The notes below the pieces were generated by a model that ran no database searches, was not told the origin of the DNA, and was given only the letters and a program-made list of their open reading frames with translations. Shown here piece after piece: positions 41,835 through 53,596 of a DNA stretch of 64,000 bases. Every line of letters begins with the position of its first letter. The stretch's first letter is position 1. This DNA comes from a bacterium. GTDB taxonomy: Bacteria; Sumerlaeota; Sumerlaeia; SLMS01. The position numbers were made by a program, and so were the translations under genes. The stretch lies in assembly GCA_016125005.1 (NCBI GenBank), contig WGMQ01000005.1, forward strand, positions 62,001 to 126,000, given 5' to 3'.

Positions 41835-43532
41835 TCAGACAATCTTCGGCAAACGGTCGAAGTTATGCGGGGCGGGAGGCGACTTGGTTTCCCAATCGAG
41901 CGTGTGCTGTGTTGCGTTCACGCCCCAGGGATCGTTTCCGGCCGTCCGCTTCTTGGCGACCAGGGTGTAGAGGATGTTGCCCAGCAGCATGATGCCGCCG
42001 GCCAGCATGAGCAGGTAGCCGCAGGAAATGAGGCGGTTCATGTCGAGGAACTCGGGGCGGTAGGTGTAGATGCGGCGAGCCATGCCTGCCAGACCGATCC
42101 AGTGCATCGGCATGAACGTCAGGTTCATCCCAAGGAAGATGCACCAGAAGATGATCTTGCCGAGCTTCTCGTCCAGGAAGCGTCCCGACATCTTGGGGAA
42201 CCAGTAGTAGGTGCCGCCGAGAATCGTCATCACCGAGCCGCCGAATAGCACATAGTGCAGGTGGGCGACCACGAAGTAGGAGTCGTGGACCTGGACGTCG
42301 AACGGCACGTTGGCGAGGAACACGCCCGAGACGCCGCCGATCGTGAAGAGTCCGATGAAGCCGAGCGCATACATCATCGGCACGGTGAAGCGAATCGATC
42401 CGCCCCACAGCGTCGCAAGCCAGCTGAAGATCTTCACGCCGGTGGGCACTGCGATCAGCATCGTCATGAAGCCGAAGTAGGCGCGGAGCCAGGGCTCCAT
42501 GCCGGCGGAGAACATGTGGTGGCCCCAAACGAGGAAGCCGATGATCGCGATGAAGGCCGTCGCGTAGACCATGCCCTTGTAGCCGAAGACGTGCTTTCCG
42601 GAGAAGGAGGCCATGATGTGCGACACGATTCCGAAGCCCGGAAGGATCATGATGTACACGGCCGGGTGGCTATAGAACCAGAAAAGGTGCTGGTAGAGGA
42701 GCGGGTCGCCGCCGCGCGCCGGATCGAAGAAGCCGGTGCCAATGAGCCGATCGGTCAGCAGCATCGTCACCACGCCGGCAAGCACCGGCGTGCCGATCAG
42801 GGCCATCCAGCTCTGGATCAGCACCGTCCAGCAGAAGAGCGGCATCTTGAACCACTTCATGCCGGGGGCGCGCATCGTCGACATCGTGACGATGAAGTTG
42901 ATGGCACCCATGATCGAGCTGACGCCCGCCAGGTGAATGCCGAAGATCCACATGTCCACGCCGATGTTGGGCGAGTACGTGCGGGTCGAGAGAGGAGCGT
43001 AGCCCGTCCAGCCCGCGCCGGTCGATCCGAAGGCAAAGCTGCAAATCATCAGCAGCGCCGACGGGATCAGCAGCCAGAACGCGAAGGCGTTCATCTTCGG
43101 GAAGGCCATGTCACGCGCGCCGATCAGCAGCGGGACGAAGTAGTTCGAGAAGCCCGCAAAGCCCGGGATGATCGCAAAGAAGATCATGAAGGACGCGTGC
43201 ATGCCGATGAACTGATTGAACAACTCCGGGCTCAGAAGGGCTTTGCCCGCGTTCAGTCCCATCGTGGCGTTCGTTCCATCCGTCAGGATGGGGAGCGCCA
43301 ACTGGGCGCGGATACCACCCGCGAGCGCACCACCCGCGAAGGCGGAGAAGAATGCGAACCAGAGGTACATGACGCCGATCAGCTTGTGATCCACGGTCGT
43401 GAGCCAGCGGAGGATCCCCTTGTATTCCTTGTGAAGGTGGGGGGTCTCCTCAGCGGGGATGTAAATGGGGGCCTCTGCCGGGCGTGCGGCGCCCTTGGCG
43501 TCGGAACCGGGTTCGGGTAGGATGATGCTCAT
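41835..43532 (-). CDS. ctaD: Cytochrome c oxidase subunit I, A2-type heme-copper oxidase
   Basis: 565 aa, twelve or more membrane helices. It is the catalytic subunit carrying low-spin heme a and the heme a3-CuB site. Ligand regions are visible: '[18 protein letters not shown]', '[19 protein letters not shown]' (CuB His plus the cross-linked Tyr area), '[10 protein letters not shown]' (two CuB His), and '[16 protein letters not shown]' (heme His pair). The YSHPAVY sequence in place of GHPEVY marks the A2 subfamily, which lacks the channel glutamate and uses Tyr/Ser, as in Thermus and Rhodothermus caa3 enzymes. A CtaD C-terminal extension is absent. Confidence 0.97.
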   Translation of the reverse strand: MSIILPEPGSDAKGAARPAEAPIYIPAEETPHLHKEYKGILRWLTTVDHKLIGVMYLWFAFFSAFAGGALAGGIRAQLALPILTDGTNATMGLNAGKALLSPELFNQFIGMHASFMIFFAIIPGFAGFSNYFVPLLIGARDMAFPKMNAFAFWLLIPSALLMICSFAFGSTGAGWTGYAPLSTRTYSPNIGVDMWIFGIHLAGVSSIMGAINFIVTMSTMRAPGMKWFKMPLFCWTVLIQSWMALIGTPVLAGVVTMLLTDRLIGTGFFDPARGGDPLLYQHLFWFYSHPAVYIMILPGFGIVSHIMASFSGKHVFGYKGMVYATAFIAIIGFLVWGHHMFSAGMEPWLRAYFGFMTMLIAVPTGVKIFSWLATLWGGSIRFTVPMMYALGFIGLFTIGGVSGVFLANVPFDVQVHDSYFVVAHLHYVLFGGSVMTILGGTYYWFPKMSGRFLDEKLGKIIFWCIFLGMNLTFMPMHWIGLAGMARRIYTYRPEFLDMNRLISCGYLLMLAGGIMLLGNILYTLVAKKRTAGNDPWGVNATQHTLDWETKSPPAPHNFDRLPKIV

Positions 43533-43562
43533 TTCCTTCCGTCCTTCCTGCGTTGAAATCGG

Positions 43563-44441
43563 TTAGTGGTTCGTGGTGGTGCTGGTGGCGAGTGCGGTGG
43601 CGGTGACGTCCTCACCCAGGAGAGCAGCCACGTATTCCTGCTCCTCAGGCGGGAACTTGGCGCCCTTCTTCTTGAGCCACTGGTAGAATTCCTTCTCGGG
43701 CACGACGTTCACGTGGATAAGCATGTAGGCGTGCAGCGTACCGCAAAGCTCGGCGCACTGGCCCTTGTAGGAGCCCTCGCGTTTCGTCCGGATCCAAGAG
43801 GTGTTAATGCGGCCGGGGATTACGTCGAACTTCACGCCGAATGCGGGCACCCACCAGGCGTGATTCACCTGGAAGGACTGGCCGTTGAGGAGGATCGCCT
43901 TGTCGACCGGCAGGACCAGCGGGTCCTTGCCGTCGCCCTCGTCCGTCACGGTCACGTCATACTTGGGAAGCGTATACTGCCAGTAGAACTGGGCCCCAAC
44001 CACGTCCACGACCAAGTCAGGCTTCGTCGGGGGCTTTTCCATGTAGCGCAGCACCCCGTAGGCGGGAACCGCCATCGCCACAAGCACCACGGCAGGGACG
44101 ATGGTCCAGAACACCTCAAGCGGCAGGTGCTCGTGAAAGGTGGCGGGGACCGGGTTGTTCTTCTCGTTGAAGCGTCCGATGATATACAGCAGCGTGATGA
44201 TGGGCGCGAAGAGGAACGGGAAGATCACCGCCACTGTCCAAGCTGTATTCACGCGAACCATCTCGGCCACAGTGGTTGATGGCTGGAAGATCCAGTTCGT
44301 GATCGGGCTCGTCTCCGTCGGACTGCCACCGGGCGCCGCGGGAGAGTAGAACGAATAGACCAACGCAGCCGATGCGAAGGCCAGCAACGTCCCGACGACC
44401 CAGATGGCCACGAGATTGCGGATGTCTTTGTCCTTGAACAT
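43563..44441 (-). CDS. ctaC: Cytochrome c oxidase subunit II
   Basis: 292 aa. Three hydrophobic stretches (AIWVVGTLLAFASAALVYSFY; WTVAVIFPFLFAPIITLLY; 'FWTIVPAVVLVAMAVPAYGVL') anchor a cupredoxin domain carrying the CuA site, seen as VNHAWWVPAFGVK and QCAELCGTLHAYMLIHV (Cys, Glu, Cys, His, Met). No cytochrome c domain is fused at the C-terminus; a separate cytochrome c gene lies just upstream. The start has GAGGAT upstream. It receives electrons from cytochrome c on the outer side of the membrane. Confidence 0.96.
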   Translation of the reverse strand: MFKDKDIRNLVAIWVVGTLLAFASAALVYSFYSPAAPGGSPTETSPITNWIFQPSTTVAEMVRVNTAWTVAVIFPFLFAPIITLLYIIGRFNEKNNPVPATFHEHLPLEVFWTIVPAVVLVAMAVPAYGVLRYMEKPPTKPDLVVDVVGAQFYWQYTLPKYDVTVTDEGDGKDPLVLPVDKAILLNGQSFQVNHAWWVPAFGVKFDVIPGRINTSWIRTKREGSYKGQCAELCGTLHAYMLIHVNVVPEKEFYQWLKKKGAKFPPEEQEYVAALLGEDVTATALATSTTTNH

Positions 44442-44532
44442 GCGTTAAATCCTCTTCGATTTCGTGGGCGAATTGACCCGCCTTGCCGGTCGACATCGGT
44501 CACTTAGACCTGACAGCGAAAACCTTGCAAGG

Positions 44533-45186
44533 TTACATTTTCCCCGGTGTGCCGTTTTCGGCCTCGCGGAGCATCTGGCGAATGGCAAAGTCCACGGGGA
44601 CTCGTGTTTCCTTGTACGAATCGATCTTGATCGAAACGGCGCCGCCCGGCTGGGGAAGGGCTGCGATGTCCTTCTCGCTGTCCGCCGGGATGGCCAGATC
44701 CTTCATGAACTCGGCGTGGATGTAGTGGATCACCGCGTAGCGCTGCTCCGGATCGAGAGCCGGGAAAGCAGGCATGGAGCCCAGCCCCTTCTCCAGGGTG
44801 TGGTACATCCCGAGGGTGGATGCGCCCTGCTTCCAGTTGTCGAGGCTATGGAAGTTGCGCGGCTTGACCGCGAGCTTGCTTCCTGCGGTGCCGTTTCCAA
44901 GACCTTCCGCCCCGTGGCACGAGGCGCAGTTATTGGCGAACACCTTGGTGCCGAGGGCCACCAGATCCTCCGACGGCTTCATCAGCTTGCGATGGTCGTA
45001 AACCTTCTCCTCCGCGACTGCCTCGGGGGCCGGTGGCGGTGACAGGAGCTTCTCCACTCCACCTTCCTTCATGCCGATCTTGAAGGGGATTGTCGCGGTC
45101 AGGTACACGAGGTACACGCCCACGACGGCCAACGGCAGGAAGATGAAGATCGAGCTCTTTTCCTTCGGAGCGTTTTCGTTATGCAT
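44533..45186 (-). CDS. Membrane-anchored monoheme cytochrome c between ACIII and the oxidase
   Basis: 217 aa from the ATG at 45186 (MHNENAPKEKSS). One N-terminal membrane helix (IFIFLPLAVVGVYLVYLTATI) precedes a cytochrome c domain with one heme site, FANNCASCHGAEGLGNG, and a likely axial methionine in GLGSMPAFPAL. It is encoded between actF and coxB and overlaps actF by eight bases. It is well placed to carry electrons from Alternative Complex III to the CuA site, in place of a cytochrome domain fused to subunit II. Confidence 0.9.
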   Translation of the reverse strand: MHNENAPKEKSSIFIFLPLAVVGVYLVYLTATIPFKIGMKEGGVEKLLSPPPAPEAVAEEKVYDHRKLMKPSEDLVALGTKVFANNCASCHGAEGLGNGTAGSKLAVKPRNFHSLDNWKQGASTLGMYHTLEKGLGSMPAFPALDPEQRYAVIHYIHAEFMKDLAIPADSEKDIAALPQPGGAVSIKIDSYKETRVPVDFAIRQMLREAENGTPGKM

Positions 45187-46408
45187 GGAGGTACTCCCCA
45201 TTGATGCTGGAGATCAGGTCCGGGTCCTCGACCGGGACGATCGAAGCCTCGGACGCGAGCGAGTGGGTTACGCTCCATCCGAAGACGCCGCCCACGCCGA
45301 TGAAGGTCATGATGTTCACAAAGCTCGGCCACAGGTAGGTCTGGGCCTGCTCCGCGTCCACCGGGCCGACGGTCCACCACAGGTCCACATACTGCCCGCC
45401 CAGGATGCACGCCGCCACGATCACGTGGGCAAGGATGCTGGTGCGGCACTTCGGCGGCATCAGCACGAAGAACGGAATCAGCCACTTCAGCACGGGGATG
45501 GCCAGCGTGAAAAGCAACCAGCCGTGCTCATAGCGCTTCAGGTAGAAGAACGTCTCGTCGGGGATGTTCGCGTACCAGATCAGCATGAACTGGGAGAAGC
45601 CGATATAGACAAAGAACGTCGAGAAGCCCATGACGTAGGTGCCCATGTCATAGAGCTGGCGCTTCTCGGCCAGGTAGCCCGGGTACTTCGAGCGCAGCCA
45701 GAAGCTGAGAAGCATCATCGTCGAGAGGGCGCTCACGAATCCGCCGGAGAAGCAGTAGACGCCCCACATGGTGGAGAACCACTTGGGCTCCAGCGACATG
45801 AGGATTTCCCAACCCCAGAAGGAGAAGACAAACGTGAAGACGATCAGGAACGCGATCGAGACCTTCTCGCGGTAGGTGCGAAGTCCCGCGGCATCACGAC
45901 CCGCGCTCTTGCGCGAGGCACCGACGAGCACGAAGGTCGCGGCCGCGAGGATGCCTGTATAGACGATCATCTTGGCGGTCTGCACGGGAGCCGAAAGCCA
46001 GAAGGCCTTCACAGTGCCCTCGTAGGGATAATCGGTTCCGGGGCGCGCGCCGCTGTACAGCGTGGTCACGGCCAGCACGGCAATGATGATCGGGAAGACA
46101 AACCCGCCCTTGTAGGAGAACGCCGCCAGTGCCTCAGGCAGACGCTTCACGGTGATGAACCACTTGGCTCCCACCACATACTGAATCGCGAGGAACGCAG
46201 CGGCACCCATCGACAGGAACCAAAAGTAGGAGGCGGCCACCATCATGCCGTTCCAAGCGTTGTAGCGCGATGCCTCGGTGCCCGTGAAGGCGCCGTACAG
46301 GAAGACCAGAAGCCCAACGATGCCGATGCCTAGCAGCCCGTACTGGATGGCGGGGCTGATCCGGGCGGGACCGGGGTCTTCCACATGTTTGATTGCGTGT
46401 CCGTGCAT
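45179..46408 (-). CDS. actF: Alternative Complex III subunit ActF (quinone-side membrane subunit)
   Basis: 409 aa from the ATG at 46408 (MHGHAIKHVEDPGP), with AAGGAT upstream; the ORF-track extension overlaps actE out of frame. About ten membrane helices are present (IQYGLLGIGIVGLLVFLYGAF, 'YFWFLSMGAAAFLAIQYVVGA', 'FVFPIIIAVLAVTTLYSGA', etc.), typical of the NrfD-like ActF family. In ACIII this subunit pairs with ActC in the membrane arm that binds menaquinol. The position between actE and the cytochrome gene agrees with known act operons. Confidence 0.92.
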   Translation of the reverse strand: MHGHAIKHVEDPGPARISPAIQYGLLGIGIVGLLVFLYGAFTGTEASRYNAWNGMMVAASYFWFLSMGAAAFLAIQYVVGAKWFITVKRLPEALAAFSYKGGFVFPIIIAVLAVTTLYSGARPGTDYPYEGTVKAFWLSAPVQTAKMIVYTGILAAATFVLVGASRKSAGRDAAGLRTYREKVSIAFLIVFTFVFSFWGWEILMSLEPKWFSTMWGVYCFSGGFVSALSTMMLLSFWLRSKYPGYLAEKRQLYDMGTYVMGFSTFFVYIGFSQFMLIWYANIPDETFFYLKRYEHGWLLFTLAIPVLKWLIPFFVLMPPKCRTSILAHVIVAACILGGQYVDLWWTVGPVDAEQAQTYLWPSFVNIMTFIGVGGVFGWSVTHSLASEASIVPVEDPDLISSINGEYLHA

Positions 46409-46415
46409 GGGATCC

Positions 46416-47108
46416 TTACTTCTCCGTTCCGCCGAGATAGAGCTGGGCCGGCTTGATGTCTTCGCGATAGGGGTTGTCGAGCGCCTTCGCGTCCTTCCAG
46501 CCGAGCTTTTCGACCTCGGCCAGGTCGGCCTCGGTCGGGTGCGCCGCACGGCCGAGCGCGCGGACGTAATGAACCACCGCCCACTTCTGCTCGTCGGTCA
46601 TGCGCTTGTCATAGGCCGGCATCTGCCCCTGACCCATCTTGATCGTGTGGAAGATCTGACCGTCAGCCCACTCGCTGCGAATCTTGTCGGAGTAGAGCTG
46701 CGGCGGGATCGGCATGCCCTTTTCGCGATGGGCCAGCGTAACCATGCCGTCGCCGGAACCGACCACGCCGTGGCAGACCTTGCAGTGGATGTTGTAGTAC
46801 TTGCGGCCGGTTGCCAGCGTTTCAGCGCTGACGGGCACGGGGTTCACCAGCTCACGCCCAGCCTTTTCCCCCTCGATGATGCTGTAGGGATAGGGGACGA
46901 AATCGCGGCTGATGGTGCCCGCGGGAGGAGTCCGCATTCCGCTGCCGTCCGCGAAGAAGGCACTGGGCTCCTGCGGTTTCACCGCCTGGCTGAAGTACAT
47001 GTCGGGCATGTACTGAATCTCGCGACGCTCCGGGTTGCGATCGCAGGAGGACAGGCCGACCAGCGATAGCGCAACGACGGTGACTTTGAAGAGGGATCGA
47101 ATCGTCAT
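46416..47108 (-). CDS. actE: Alternative Complex III cytochrome c lipoprotein ActE
   Basis: 230 aa from the ATG at 47108; the ORF track's 352-aa line is in part shadow of actD. A lipoprotein signal peptide ends LVGLSSC, so the protein is lipid-anchored outside the inner membrane. One heme site, YNIHCKVCHGVVGSGDG, and a Met ligand candidate in GQGQMPAYDKRM are visible. ActE is the monoheme subunit that takes electrons from ActA. It follows actD by 11 bases. Confidence 0.93.
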   Translation of the reverse strand: MTIRSLFKVTVVALSLVGLSSCDRNPERREIQYMPDMYFSQAVKPQEPSAFFADGSGMRTPPAGTISRDFVPYPYSIIEGEKAGRELVNPVPVSAETLATGRKYYNIHCKVCHGVVGSGDGMVTLAHREKGMPIPPQLYSDKIRSEWADGQIFHTIKMGQGQMPAYDKRMTDEQKWAVVHYVRALGRAAHPTEADLAEVEKLGWKDAKALDNPYREDIKPAQLYLGGTEK

Positions 47109-47119
47109 CGTGAAAGACC

Positions 47120-47704
47120 TCACCCGGCCGCCTCGAGCGGAGCCGCCCGGAAGATTACCTGCTGTTTCTCGTGATCGATGCCATCCACGATCTTTACCTT
47201 CAGCGCGCCGTTGCTCTGCAGGAACGCGATGGCCCGCTTTTCCTCTTCCTCGCCGGAGACCGGAATCACCAGCACGAAGCGGTCGTTGGTGATGCGCTTC
47301 GAGAGGATCATGGTCTTCGGACGCGGATAGAGGCCGCAGAACGCAAACATGGAAAGCAGGTTGCAGAAGGCGGCCAGCAGCACCGCCGACTCGAAGGTGA
47401 TCGGAATCCATGCGGGCCAGGAAACGAAGGGCTTGCCGCCGATGTTGATCGGCCAGTCCACCGCCGAGGTCCACGACTGGAGCATGAAGCCGAGGAACGC
47501 GCCCGACACGAGTCCGATGCGGGCGATCGTGCCGACGGGGGAGGCCTTCAACCCGAGCGCCTCCTCCATCCCGTGAACGGGATAGGGCGTGTAGGCGTCG
47601 AGGTTCTTAAAGCCCTCGGCCTCGCGGGCCTTGGTGGTCACCTCGAGAAGGTCGTGACCGTCATCGTAGAATCCAAGAATCGCAGGAACCTGAATGCGAG
47701 CCAT
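47120..47704 (-). CDS. actD: Alternative Complex III subunit ActD (DUF3341)
   Basis: 194 aa. The N-terminal domain (ILGFYDDGHDLLEVTTKARE, then 'LDAYTPYPVHGMEEALGL') is the DUF3341 signature. It is followed by two membrane helices (ARIGLVSGAFLGFMLQSW and 'ITFESAVLLAAFCNLLSMFAF'). ActD is a small membrane subunit of ACIII without cofactor. The start follows actC by two bases. Confidence 0.94.
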   Translation of the reverse strand: MARIQVPAILGFYDDGHDLLEVTTKAREAEGFKNLDAYTPYPVHGMEEALGLKASPVGTIARIGLVSGAFLGFMLQSWTSAVDWPINIGGKPFVSWPAWIPITFESAVLLAAFCNLLSMFAFCGLYPRPKTMILSKRITNDRFVLVIPVSGEEEEKRAIAFLQSNGALKVKIVDGIDHEKQQVIFRAAPLEAAG

Positions 47705-47706
47705 GG

Positions 47707-49167
<1,461 letters not shown>

Positions 49168-49187
49168 TCGCTAGTGCCGTCCTTTCC

Positions 49188-52100
49188 TTAGTGGTTCGAG
49201 CCGGAACCGGCAGAATGGGTGGCCTCGTGACTACCCGAGGCGGAATGTTCTTTTTCGTCGTGGCCGTGATCGCCATGATCGGCGCCGTGGTGATCCTCGC
49301 GGTGCGCCTGGTACTTCGTGCGATACGGCGACTTCTCGTCGCGGTTGCGGACCAGCGTCATGTAGCGGATCGACGGGTCCGTGTTAAGGTCCACAAGCAG
49401 GCCGTAGGCACGCGGATCGCGCCACAGCTTGGAGATCTCGGAGTTCGGGTCGTTGCGGTCGCCGAACACGATGGCCTTCGCGGGACAGGTCTGCTGGCAA
49501 GCCGTCACCATCGCGCCGTCCTGCAGCGGCTGGCCGCTCTCGCGAGCCTTTTCCTTCGCCACCTTGATGCGATGGCTGCAGAAGGAGCACTTCTCCATGA
49601 CGCCCTTGCTGCGGACCGACACCTCGGGGTTCAGCACCAGCTCCATCGGCGACACGCGCTTCACGTTGTCGTAGGGACCGGTGCGGTAATCGGTGTACTG
49701 CCAGAAGTTGAAGCGGCGCACCTTGTAGGGGCAGTTGTTCGCGCAGTAACGCGTTCCCACGCAGCGATTGTAGGTCATGACGTTCAGACCCTCATCGTTG
49801 TGCATGGTCGCGATGACCGGGCAGACCGTCTCGCACGGTGCATTGTCGCAGTGCTGGCAGAGCAGCGCCTGCAACACGAAATCCGGATTCTCCGGCGTAC
49901 CGCGATAGTAGCGGTCGATGCGGATCCAGAACATCTCGCGTCCCTTGATGACCTCGTCCTTGCCGACGATGGGGACGTTGTTCTCGATCTGGCAGGCCAT
50001 GATGCAGGCGCCGCAGCCGTTGCAGGCGTTCAGGTCGATCGCCATGCCCCAGTGGTGCCCCACGTACTTGTGAGAGCGCTCCCACATGGACTCGGGATTC
50101 TTGCCCGGATCCTCGTGGTTCGGATAGCCCGCGTACTTGTTCAGCGCCCACTCATTCCACGTGGTTTCGCCGATGATCGGACGTTCGTAGACCGCCTCGC
50201 CCGTCTCGGTGACCGTGGCGCCGGCGGGAACCTCGCCCTTGCGCTTGTTCACCATCAGGCCCAGCTTCGGCGAATACAGGTAATTGTGGCCCTGTGTGTT
50301 CGCCAGGCGGATGTGCTCCTTCGTCTTGGAGATTTCCTTGATCGCGATGCCGGAAAGCTGCACCTTGTTGGCCGCAACCGTCGATGCCGCCCAGGCGTTG
50401 ACGCCGATTCCATCGCCGATCCCGTCGAAGGTGTTGCGACCCCAGCCGAGCTGGACCGCAACCACGTCCTTGTGGGTACCCGGCTGAACGAACACCGGCA
50501 CCTTGAGATGGCCGAGGTCGCCGAGGTTCAGCGAGATCACATCGCCATCCTTCAGGCCCTTCTCCTTGGCCAGTTCGGGCGAGACGCTCGCGTGGTTGTC
50601 CCAGGAGATCTTCGAGATCGGATCGGGCAGCTCGATCAGCATCGGGTTGCTCATGCTCTGGCCGTCGCCATGCACATTGGTCGCCGCCAGGACCAGCGAA
50701 TGGGCAGCCGCACCGGTCGCACTGGCGCTCAACGCCGTGACGCTGGCTGCCAGCGTGCCGATCGCCGTCGCGCTCATCGTAGCCTTCGCGGCTTCGTCCT
50801 TCGGGCGCTGGTCCAGCACGCCAAGCTGGAGCACAGAGGTCCATGCTTCCTCGGAGGTGAGGAACATGGTCATCCACGTTTCCTTCACAAACTCCTGCCA
50901 GGTCTGCAACCGCGCGGTGACAACCCCTGCCGCATCGGTCGTCGACTGGGCGAATACCGTCTTGCCCGCGGCGGAAAGCGCCGCCATGAGCGACTCCTGC
51001 CAGGCGCGCGTCTCAAAGTACGGCGTCGCCGAGTCTTTGCCGAAGATCGGATTGATCGTGGGCTGTTGAATGCTCAGCAGGCCCGACATCGGCTCCGCAT
51101 CGCCCCAGCTTTCAAGACCGTGCACCTGCGGGATCAGCACATCGCTCAGGTCCGAAGTCTCATCGAGCCGCAGGTTGAAGGAGGCCACGAAGCCACCCGC
51201 GTCGCGCATCGACTTGACCGCATCGCTGAATCCAACCGCCTTGGGCAGGCTGTATGCCGGGTTGACACCGCTCATGATCAGCACGGAAACCGCGCCGTTC
51301 TTGAGGTCCTCAATAAGGCGAAGGATCGCCGAGGGATCGCCCTGTGCCTGCAGCGAAGGGCTCGTGGTGACGTCGATCACCGGGCCGTAGTTCCCAAGCA
51401 GGCTGTTCAACAGCACGCCCACCATCGCGAGCGCCGTTCCCTGCTCGGTGCGGCTGGCCGTGCTATCCGTATAGACAATCGAACGTCCCTTGGCATCGGC
51501 CAGGGACTTGGCGGCGCGCGTGATGTCGTCCGCTTTGATGCCGGCCTGGGAAGCCACTGCGCTGGCCTCGTAGGCGGAGAGCATCGACGCAATGGTCGAG
51601 TCCTCGGCACCGGGGACGGCGCGCAGCTTCAGCACCAGCTCGTTGGCGATCGCCAGCCCGACGGCCAGCAGGAACTCGGGGCGCACCATGTGACGGTAAT
51701 CCGAGGCCATGCCCGTCAGCGTGGGTGCGGGCTCAAACGCGTAAACGCGCGACATGCCCTCGGGGGTCGGGCGGCGCTTGGCCGCAAAACCCATCTGGGT
51801 CGAGACCTTCGAGACGGACTGCGCCAGCGGATCGCCGCCGATGCAGACCACCACGTCCGCCTTGTCGAAATGATAGGCAGGCGTCACGGGACGGCCGAAC
51901 GCCGCGCGATGGGCGTCATACTGCTGGGCGCTTGCCATCGCGTCGTAAATCACATGCTCGAAGTTCGAACCCTGGCTCTTGAAAAGCTCGATCAGGCGCT
52001 GGTTGCTTGGGCCCGAGAGGGTCGGCGTCAGGAGGACGACCTTTCCCTTCGCGTTGGCAATCTTGAGGCCCAGCTTCTGGTCGTAGTCAGCCATCCGCAG

Positions 52101-52616
52101 GGTGTCGGTACGGGTCAGGGCGCCGTTGCGATCGCGACCCATCGGGAACTTCTGACGATCGGGGTCATAGAGATCGGTGATGCTCGCCTGGCCGCGCGTG
52201 CAGAGCTTCCCCTGGTTCATGGGGTGATCGGGGTTGCCCTCCAGCTTGATGGGACGACCGGTGCGGGTCTTCACCAGAAGGCCGCAGGCCGCCGCACAAC
52301 TGGTGCAGGTGCTGGCGTAGTAAAGTGCGTGGTTGATGTCCGAATCGGCGGGCTTGTTGACGTAGGGGAGAATATGGTCAACGGGCCGCTCGCAGCCCTG
52401 AAGGGCCGCTGCCACCGTCGCAAAGGCGCTCAGCTTGAGGAACGTGCGGCGCTGCATCGGAGAAAGGGAGGACGACTCCCCCTCGAAGTACCGTTCCGGC
52501 TTCGCACCCGGGTAGAATTCCTCGCCCATCTGGGCAAGATACTCTTCGTCCCGGTGATACTCCGACAGGGTGGTCCAGTACTCAGGCCCCTGAAGGGTTT
52601 GCTCATTATGACTCAT
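49188..52616 (-). CDS. actB: Alternative Complex III iron-sulfur/molybdopterin-like subunit ActB
   Basis: 1142 aa. The N-terminus carries a twin-Arg-like motif, QRRTFLKLSAFATVAAALQGC, so the protein is probably exported folded. A molybdopterin-oxidoreductase-like domain (residues ~80-740) follows, with 'STCTSCAAACGLLVKTRTGRP'. In characterised ACIII this domain holds no molybdenum. The C-terminal ferredoxin-like part carries CNGCGACIMACQIENNVP, CQHCDNAPCETVCPV, 'RYCANNCPYKVRRFNFWQ' and 'CSFCSHRIKVAK', for up to four Fe-S clusters. The last ~40 residues are His/Asp/Ser-rich (HHGADHGDHGHDEKEH). A 1201-aa antisense ORF here is a codon shadow. Confidence 0.95.
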   Translation of the reverse strand: MSHNEQTLQGPEYWTTLSEYHRDEEYLAQMGEEFYPGAKPERYFEGESSSLSPMQRRTFLKLSAFATVAAALQGCERPVDHILPYVNKPADSDINHALYYASTCTSCAAACGLLVKTRTGRPIKLEGNPDHPMNQGKLCTRGQASITDLYDPDRQKFPMGRDRNGALTRTDTLRMADYDQKLGLKIANAKGKVVLLTPTLSGPSNQRLIELFKSQGSNFEHVIYDAMASAQQYDAHRAAFGRPVTPAYHFDKADVVVCIGGDPLAQSVSKVSTQMGFAAKRRPTPEGMSRVYAFEPAPTLTGMASDYRHMVRPEFLLAVGLAIANELVLKLRAVPGAEDSTIASMLSAYEASAVASQAGIKADDITRAAKSLADAKGRSIVYTDSTASRTEQGTALAMVGVLLNSLLGNYGPVIDVTTSPSLQAQGDPSAILRLIEDLKNGAVSVLIMSGVNPAYSLPKAVGFSDAVKSMRDAGGFVASFNLRLDETSDLSDVLIPQVHGLESWGDAEPMSGLLSIQQPTINPIFGKDSATPYFETRAWQESLMAALSAAGKTVFAQSTTDAAGVVTARLQTWQEFVKETWMTMFLTSEEAWTSVLQLGVLDQRPKDEAAKATMSATAIGTLAASVTALSASATGAAAHSLVLAATNVHGDGQSMSNPMLIELPDPISKISWDNHASVSPELAKEKGLKDGDVISLNLGDLGHLKVPVFVQPGTHKDVVAVQLGWGRNTFDGIGDGIGVNAWAASTVAANKVQLSGIAIKEISKTKEHIRLANTQGHNYLYSPKLGLMVNKRKGEVPAGATVTETGEAVYERPIIGETTWNEWALNKYAGYPNHEDPGKNPESMWERSHKYVGHHWGMAIDLNACNGCGACIMACQIENNVPIVGKDEVIKGREMFWIRIDRYYRGTPENPDFVLQALLCQHCDNAPCETVCPVIATMHNDEGLNVMTYNRCVGTRYCANNCPYKVRRFNFWQYTDYRTGPYDNVKRVSPMELVLNPEVSVRSKGVMEKCSFCSHRIKVAKEKARESGQPLQDGAMVTACQQTCPAKAIVFGDRNDPNSEISKLWRDPRAYGLLVDLNTDPSIRYMTLVRNRDEKSPYRTKYQAHREDHHGADHGDHGHDEKEHSASGSHEATHSAGSGSNH

Positions 52617-52653
52617 GGATCGTGTCTCTCGCGCTCTGGGTCAGGTCGTCGGA

Positions 52654-53439
52654 TCAATAGTGACAGGTGCTGCATTCGACCGAGGCATTCTTGCCGCGGA
52701 GCTGGGCGCCACGCCCGTGGTAGTAGATGTCCTTCTTGTACTCGACCAGGCGGGCCTTGAGCTGCTCGGCCTCCTCGGCGGAGAGCCCCGCCGTGCCATA
52801 CTTCTCGAGGTGGCGGGTCACCGAGGCGAACTCGCCCGTGGCGGGCGCCTCCTTGGCATGGTCCTCATGCTCGTGATCGCCGTGGGCATCATGGGCGTGG
52901 TCGTGGTCACCGTGGGCATAAGGTGCCTCGTGATAGGTCGGTGGGTGATTGATCGAATCGACGTAGGTGTCCTGGCGGTGGCACTGCATGCACGCGCCCA
53001 TTTCGAGCTTCTGCCACTGGCCAACGACGTTCATTTCCTGAATTGGGCCGTGGCAGGTCTGGCAGGCAACACCGGCAGCGATGTGCCACTGGTGGTTGAA
53101 GAAAGCATGGTCGGGGAGCTTGTGAATGCGCACCCACGGCACGGGCTGGCCCTTCTCGTAATACTCGGTCAGCTTCTGAATGTACGGACTGTCAGTCCGG
53201 ACGATCGAGTGGCAACCCATGCACAGGTCCATCTGAGGAACGCCCGCGTGCGGCCCCGTTTCCGCCGTGGAGTGACAGTACAAACACTCCATCTTCATCA
53301 CACCCGCGTGAAGCGCGTGGCTGAAGGGGATTGGCTGCTGCGGCGCATAACCCTCGTTCGAGAAGACACCATACAGCTGGTAGCCCCCTACGGCGAGTAG
53401 GGCGAGGGTGAAGAGGAAAACTCTCCAGTACTGGAGCAT
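52654..53439 (-). CDS. actA: Alternative Complex III pentaheme cytochrome c ActA
   Basis: 261 aa, first gene of the operon. One N-terminal helix (VFLFTLALLAVGGYQLYGVF) is followed by five heme-binding CxxCH motifs: CLYCH, CMGCH, CQTCH, CMQCH and CSTCH (the last at the C-terminus). The five-heme count is that of ActA proteins. Between hemes four and five lies a histidine/aspartate-rich insertion, AHGDHDHAHDAHGDHEHEDH, not expected for heme ligation and probably metal-binding or a low-complexity linker. It passes electrons from ActB to ActE or cytochrome c. Confidence 0.95.
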   Translation of the reverse strand: MLQYWRVFLFTLALLAVGGYQLYGVFSNEGYAPQQPIPFSHALHAGVMKMECLYCHSTAETGPHAGVPQMDLCMGCHSIVRTDSPYIQKLTEYYEKGQPVPWVRIHKLPDHAFFNHQWHIAAGVACQTCHGPIQEMNVVGQWQKLEMGACMQCHRQDTYVDSINHPPTYHEAPYAHGDHDHAHDAHGDHEHEDHAKEAPATGEFASVTRHLEKYGTAGLSAEEAEQLKARLVEYKKDIYYHGRGAQLRGKNASVECSTCHY

Positions 53440-53596
53440 AGTCGTAATCCTTCAAATGAAGCCGAACCCACGGAGCGACAGCCATCGCCACGAGGATTCT
53501 GCGGTACGTTCAGACAACAGGACGCAGCCCGGTGCAGGTTGCTAAGGACCCACGGCTTACCGGGACAAGCCCTTTCACTGCCTTGTCAGGTGAGAA